This document shows, one piece after another, positions 59,199-64,000 of a stretch of 64,000 nucleotides of DNA. Source of the stretch: Lathyrus oleraceus (taxonomy: Eukaryota > Streptophyta > Magnoliopsida > Fabales > Fabaceae); contig NC_066582.1 in NCBI RefSeq assembly GCF_024323335.1, positions 89,710,944-89,774,943 on the forward strand, read 5' to 3'. A program made the position numbers and the translations under genes. The notes below the pieces were generated by a model. That model saw only the letters and a list, made by a program, of their open reading frames with translations, was not told the DNA's origin and ran no database searches. Each line of letters opens with the position of its first letter. Positions within the stretch are counted from its first letter, which is position 1.

Positions 59199-59488
59199 AA
59201 GATTATCCTGGATGGAACATCCAGTCGTAATCCCGAATATTAGGCCCAAGTGTTAAGAGTTTGTAAGCCCTATGTATTCGTCTTCTCCCTCTAAAACACT
59301 TGTAAATATTCAAACTTCTTTTTCTCAATAAAATTGAAAGAAAAAGATTACCTGGATGAAAGGTCCAGACGTAATCCCGAGTATTAGACTCAAGTTGTAA
59401 GAGCTTGCAAGTCATAAATACTCGTCTTTCAAACCCAAAAATACTTTCAACCAATCAAACTCCTTTTTCGCTGCCGTGCGATTGATCA
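59199..59488. repeat. 145-bp tandem duplication in the Tat-F LTR
   Basis: Two diverged units beginning AAGATTA(TC)CTGGATG at 59199 and 59344. Each contains GTAATCCCGA(A/G)TATTAG and ACTCGTCTT-like blocks. An older internal duplication. Confidence 0.75.
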
Positions 59489-59617
59489 GAAAACCCTTTT
59501 CATAAACGAAAGACATCTTGTCTTAAGATGATGCAAAGCAATGCTTCGGCCATAATTGTTGAGTTGAGATAAGTGACGTTTTTCCGAATGTTGATTTGTA
59601 AATCCATTCGATGTGTG

Positions 59618-59622
59618 GTATA
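59618..59622. repeat. Target duplication GTATA, left copy
   Basis: GTATA immediately before the solo LTR, repeated at 62039-62043 immediately after it. A perfect 5-bp duplication. Confidence 0.9.
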
Positions 59623-60500
59623 TGTAACACCCCAATTCTACCCGTCGTAATTTCAATTAAAAATCAGAGTAAACAAATTTCACACAAAATTGAGGCATCA
59701 CATATATCATTTCACCAACACTTAAACAAATTGCACAACACGACAATTGCGCAAGGATCCACTTAGTCCTTGTTAAATAATAAACAACACTGTATATGGA
59801 TTCACCTAGTCCATATAGCAGCAAGACACAAAACATCGCAACGGAAATCATTAAGATAATTAAGTTGAGTCGTACATCTACACATTCAAAAGAAAACAAG
59901 CAAACAAATGCCCATCACAACTATCATATACAATGATATACAAAAGGGCATTGTTACTATCAAAATCATGAAAAATGTTCATTAACCCCTGAGTGTTACA
60001 GTCCTAATCAGAGCAATGACGCCAAAAGTGTGCTACCACTATCCTCCTCTCAACGCGGAGCACCTGCACGTTACCAATATAAAGGTAAATGCCAACAACA
60101 AAAGGGTGAGATACTCAAATCATATAATCAAGATAATGATAAGCAATATATAAGTAAATTCGGAAAGTTAGGAATATTGTTACCACATCGCACAATCCTT
60201 CACTTGAATGCTTATGTATTTAATCATAAACAAAGTCAATAATCATCCACAACATCAATGTTACATCATAGCATCTCATCACTTTAACATTTCATCAATC
60301 CATCATAAAACATTACGATTCATCGCATCATCGCAAAATATCACCGCACATCACAAACCGTCACATAACAACAATTATCACAAAATACGGAAATAAACAT
60401 AACCAACATATGTGACTCAACTATGCAAATGCTATGCGGTACCGACTCGTCGCTTTGCCATCAAGGCCAAGGCTTTATGCCCACTTCGCATTTCCCAAAA

Positions 60501-60654
60501 GGCCACGTCGCTATTGCCAAAAGGCCACGTCGCTTATGCAAATGTATGTGACTCCATGATAAATGATACACATACACCAAAATCATCATCGCATCAACAT
60601 AACTCATCACAATGGCCGAAGCCCACGTCGCTATTGTCATTTAGGCCACGTCGC
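60501..60654. promoter_or_regulatory. Cluster of GGCCACGTCGC motifs
   Basis: Four copies at 60501, 60523, 60621 (GCCCACGTCGC) and 60644. The reverse complement contains GACGTGG, a known core bound by plant bZIP factors (ABRE/G-box-like). Copies one and two, and three and four, are 22-23 bp apart. A cluster of this kind inside an LTR could be an enhancer; I have no direct evidence of activity. Confidence 0.4.
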
Positions 60655-61674
60655 CATTCACATGCATAAAAGCATTCACACAACATCATCTTCACCAACA
60701 TTCATACATATGTTTATATATAAAACAAATGAGAATATTCATCATAATCAATTGTTTCATCATACAATCTCTTAGGTAATTCAACCTCATGCTATGTTTA
60801 TTTACATCGCACATCTACACACTATAGTTAAGTGGTATTCCTCATTAATCAAATATGCTTCCTACTATATCAATTATTAATCACTTTTCCAAAATAATCA
60901 CTTATTAAAATAAGCCCTTATAATGGCCTATAAACATCAACAACATGTAGAAAATTTCATAAGCTTCGCAACGCTTTGAACGGGGACCAAAACGGAGTTA
61001 CGGTTCAAAAGTTATGACTTTTTGAAGTTTACAAAAGAATTCTATTTTCAACTCAGTTGGCGCCGCGAACTCTCTTTCGCGCCGCGAATCTAGCAGAAAA
61101 CAAAGAAAATGCATTTTTGACCATTAAATACCTTCCGGACCTCCAATTACGATTCCGTAAAAAGTCTCATTCTCAGAATTCAACGAACTACAATATTTTC
61201 AATATTACACAGCCATTCTAACCACAAATTAACTTTTATTTCATCATTCTAAACATCATTCAATTAATTTCCAACACTTCCTAAATTCACAATTTGTGAA
61301 ATTACTCATACTTTGATCCATCAACACAATAGCATATTTTTCACAACATACATCAACCCCAAACCATCAACAACAACACAACACACAATGTTACTTATCA
61401 TTCTTCTAAACCTAACCCTAACATTTTGCAAAGAATTGATACATGTTCAATAATCACAAATAATCAACACTACATCAAGAACACAAACAACATTTTCAAA
61501 GCAAGGAATCCAATCACAACATCAAAACCCAACAATATCCTCTAACAACCATTACCCACATAAAACCCATCATTTTCATAATTATAGGAAATGATAACTC
61601 ACACCCTTACCTTAGAGATGATGATTGAGTTACTCTATAGTGTTTTAGCAAGCTTGGGTTCATCAAGATGATGC

Positions 61675-61820
61675 TCTTCTTCTCCAATTTCCTCTTCCTC
61701 CTCCAAACCCTAACTTTTCTCTCTTTTCTTCTCTTTTCTCCTCCTTCTCTCTACTTCTTTCTATTTCTCTTCTTTCTCTTTCTATCTTATTTCTATTCTC
61801 TTTCTATTCTATTTCTATTC
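61675..61820. repeat. Polypyrimidine (CT-rich) tract
   Basis: About 145 bp consisting almost only of C and T on the plus strand (TTTCTATTTCT-type repeats towards the end). On the minus strand it is a GA-rich stretch downstream of the LTR start, typical of 5' leader sequence in such LTRs. Confidence 0.8.
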
Positions 61821-62588
61821 CTTGTTTTAATTAAATAAAAACTAACTAATGGGCTTAATTGTTACACCTCCCTTAATTACTATATACACCACTAGGCCCA
61901 ATAGCTATTATACCACAATTCTCATAATTAAACTCTAATAATATATTAACACACAATAAAATATTTTACTAAAATAATTATAAATCAAACATTATAAAAA
62001 TAATAATAATAACACTTAATAAAAATCGGGGCGTTACAGTATACGTTCGCTCCTCATCTGTTTTGGGTAAAACAATGTTTTCGTCGATTAATACAATATA
62101 GCTTTCGCTAAAATTGACCACAAATAAATATTTTTCTACCCAGAACTACGTAAGCCTTGATTTCTCTATTGAGATACGTAGGAGCAGGATTTGTAAATCT
62201 TGTCAGGCCCACTAATAAAAAACTTAGGTTTAGTCTTTCGTTAAAAATCCAAAAATATTCTCCTTTCTTCTATTCTTTCTTTCCCACCTAATAACTTGAA
62301 AAGCCTAACATTTCAACTAACATTAATGCAGACAACTAACCTAATGGTTCCCGTTGAGTACAACGGACGTGAGGGGTGCTAATACCTTCCCCTTGCGTAA
62401 TCGACTCCCGAACCCCGATTTGGTTGCGACGACCATAATCATTGTCGTTTTGTCTTGGGTTTTATCGATATTTCCCCTTTACTTTTTAGGAATAAATAAA
62501 GTTCGGTGGAGACTCTGTTTAGTCCATCATGCGAGCGTGCGATTGCGCTTCGCTTAAGTCGTATTCTCATTTTTCGAGGTGCGACAGA

Positions 62589-62606
62589 TGGCGACTCTGC
62601 TGGGGA
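62589..62606 (+). other. Tat-F primer binding site
   Basis: TGGCGACTCTGCTGGGGA, 2 bp after the LTR. Identical to the Ogre-B2 site (47565-47582), hence presumably the same tRNA-Arg primer. Confidence 0.88.
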
Positions 62607-63422
62607 ATAACTCCCTAAGTGAGTCAAGCCTAGTTAGGTCGTTTGTGTGCCTTTGTTTGTTTACTTAGGTGGCTTTTCTTTATTGTTTTTGCTATCTTTA
62701 TTGTCATATTGATAAAATCTGTTGTATTGGTTCCACTATGCTTCGGTACTTGGATACTCTGATTGCAAACCTTGTGGGAAAGACTTTTTACCCGAGTCTC
62801 GAGTAAAAACATAAGATAGCACGAGGTTGAGTAGTGCGGGTCCACGAGATGAATTTCTCGTAGGGTCAGTGCGAGAACCTTACTTAAGAGTAGATCTTTG
62901 GGAGGATGTTGTCGCCCAGTAAGTAAGTTGCCGTAAGCTTCGATATTTTCTTTAGGATCCATGACTCTAAGAACCATTTGTAGAACCTTAATTCTTTGTC
63001 CAACTAGGAAAGATGGTTGCGTAGCATGGGCCTGTGAGTTGAATTTCTCATTGGATCGATGCGAGAACCTCACTTAGAGTAGATTCTTTAGATGGAGTTG
63101 ATGCCCGACAAGTAAGTTGCCTTAGGTAGCAAACAGTCTAATGGATCCATGACTCTAGGGACCTTTTTGAAACCCTAGATCATACCCGGTGAGAACCTAT
63201 TCTTGGAAAGCAATCAGATTCATCAATACCTTGGACTTTTGAACTCATGTATTGAGGAAAAAACAAATATGCATGGCTTGCATTGCATTTATTCACATTC
63301 CATTGCATATGCGTCTCATCATAATGCATGTCATTTTCTAGACAAAGTACAAAAAAAAACTCATCCATCCTTTGTCCATGATCAGCAAAGTGATTCCTGA
63401 CACGCGTTTAGAACAAAGAACC
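62607..63422 (+). mobile_element. Tat-F leader
   Basis: About 0.8 kb between primer site and gag with no coding sequence. It contains two copies of a block of roughly 180 bp (about 62835-63000 and 63012-63180), each with TGAATTTCTC, GATCGATGCGAGAACCT-like and GGATCCATGACTCTA segments. An internal duplication. Confidence 0.7.
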
Positions 63423-64000
63423 ATGTCTCAAGAGATGATGGACGAGCTAAGGAAAAGTCAAGAAGCATTGAAGGGGGAACTCAATATTTTGAAGAGCCAA
63501 ATGGGATGGGTCGTGGAAACCCTGCAAGCCTTATTGAGAAAAGAGGGTCATCCCATACCCATTACTGCAGTAGAGGGAGCTACTGCTCCACATCCATCCG
63601 GTGTTACCTCAAGTCAGGGGAAATTCTATGTGGCAACTCCTCATCTACCGGCATATGGCCCTCCCTCAGGATGTCATCATCAACATCCTCTGGATATTCC
63701 TCCTCAAAATCACCAATGTCAGGTTTAAAACAAAAATCAGAATCAGAACAAGGGGAAAAAATATCACAATAACCCGATTCCGGTGCCATATAGCAAGCTC
63801 TTCCCGCAACTGATCCAGAATGCTTTAGTGACCGCTCGAGCTCTCACACCTACGTCACCATACCTGCCATGGTACAATCCAAATGCAACATGTGAATTCC
63901 ATAAAGGAGCATTGAGACATGACCTGGATTCTTGCTTAGCGCTAAAAGCCTTGGTACAAGAATTGATTAACAAAAAGAGCTTAGTCTTTGAAGAAGATCA
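63423..64000 (+). pseudogene. Tat-F gag, partial, capsid core missing
   Basis: From ATG 63423: a coiled-coil-like N-terminus (MDELRKSQEALKGELNILKS), a Pro/His-rich linker and an in-frame TAA at 63726-63728. The same frame then continues with YSKLFPQLIQNALVTARAL and the knuckle-like CEFHKGALRHDLDSC (C-x2-H-x5-H-x4-C), as in Ogre Gag. The capsid domain that lies between these parts in Ogre-B2 (counterpart of 24612-25100) is absent, so a large internal deletion is inferred. The frame runs off the window at 64000. A start at 63372 is possible, but the ATG at 63423 better matches the family's usual N-terminus. Confidence 0.78.

Larger units (their letters stand above)
59623..62038 (-). mobile_element. 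Solo LTR (2.4 kb), probably Ty3/gypsy
   Basis: A 2,416-bp unit bounded by TGTAACACCCC and GGGGCGTTACA, with a perfect 5-bp target duplication and no internal coding region. It is therefore an LTR left after recombination between the two LTRs of one element. I assign minus orientation from the purine-rich stretch leading to GTTAGGGTTTGGAGGAG (reverse of 61690-61712), which looks like the transcribed start. The ends resemble chromovirus (Tekay-type) LTRs, but I am not sure of that. It holds a GGCCACGTCGC repeat cluster (60501-60654), a GCGCCGCGAA pair (61062-61089) and a polypyrimidine tract (61675-61820). Confidence 0.85.
57097..62586 (+). mobile_element. Tat-F 5' LTR (Tat lineage), carrying a solo LTR
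   Basis: LTR from TGTCACACCCC to GGTGCGACA, followed 2 bp later by a tRNA-Arg-type primer site. Without the inserted solo LTR and its target duplication it is about 3.07 kb. It disrupts Ogre-D ORF1 (left flank GGTTC). It contains a tandem duplication of about 145 bp (near 59199 and 59344), a TATATAA at 57741 and, at its end, AATAAATAAA followed by the box TGGAGACTCTG (62507-62517). The PBS and the gag type place it near Ogre, but there is no ORF1. Confidence 0.85.

Overview
This window is plant repetitive DNA. I see no host gene, tRNA or rRNA gene in it. Essentially every base can be assigned to LTR retrotransposons nested inside one another. The host is most likely a legume, probably of the pea/vetch/lentil tribe (Fabeae). 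The dominant family is Ogre (Ty3/gypsy, Tat lineage), a giant element that is especially abundant there. Its hallmarks are all visible: an extra ORF1 upstream of gag, an intron between protease and reverse transcriptase, a second archaeal-type RNase H, 4.7-4.9 kb LTRs of the form TGTAAGACC...CGCTACA, a tRNA-Arg-like primer site and a repeat-rich 3' UTR.

Layout, left to right. 1-86: inner end of a plus-strand Ogre LTR. 87-3797: minus-strand Ogre coding fragment (Ogre-A: protease, intron, RT, RNase H). 3798-6753: truncated minus-strand Ogre LTR. 6754-14591: 3' end of a second minus-strand Ogre (Ogre-B1: complete 3' LTR, PPT, 3' UTR with degenerate tandem repeats, integrase C-terminus). 14592-18446: 5'-truncated plus-strand Ogre LTR. 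18447-28260 and 47380-49905: a nearly complete but heavily mutated minus-strand Ogre (Ogre-B2: integrase, RT/RNase H, intron, protease, gag, ORF1, leader, PBS, partial 5' LTR). Its leader is split by a Ty1/copia element (28261-47379). That copia leader is in turn split by an Athila-type Ty3/gypsy element (33260-44930) with a perfect 5-bp target duplication. 49906-50440: leader of yet another minus-strand Ogre. It is interrupted by a plus-strand Ogre (Ogre-D: 5' LTR 50441-55286, PBS, leader, ORF1), and Ogre-D's ORF1 is cut at 57097 by a plus-strand Tat-type element (Tat-F). Tat-F's LTR contains a solo LTR (59623-62038) with target duplication GTATA. Tat-F runs off the right edge inside gag.

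The insertion order is readable. The Athila LTRs differ by roughly 1.4% (my count by eye) and the copia LTRs around them by about 2.3%. The Ogre host element carries many nonsense codons and is older still. No element here looks autonomous. The Athila element is the closest, with one polyprotein frameshift, three nonsense codons and a changed RT active site.

The most unusual structure is an arrangement of short perfect palindromes spaced 21 bp (two DNA turns) apart. It occurs independently in the copia leader (GTTAACCGGTTAAC) and in the Athila LTRs (TACGCGTA), with a looser array in front of the Athila extra ORF. Other points worth a second look are a 37-bp rather than 5-bp target duplication around the copia element, a PBS-like box repeated inside the end of every Tat/Ogre LTR, a TATA box embedded in an 18-bp palindrome in the copia LTR, and an open 800-codon copia reading frame that has survived two large in-frame deletions. 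I found no convincing evidence of a wholly new biological system.
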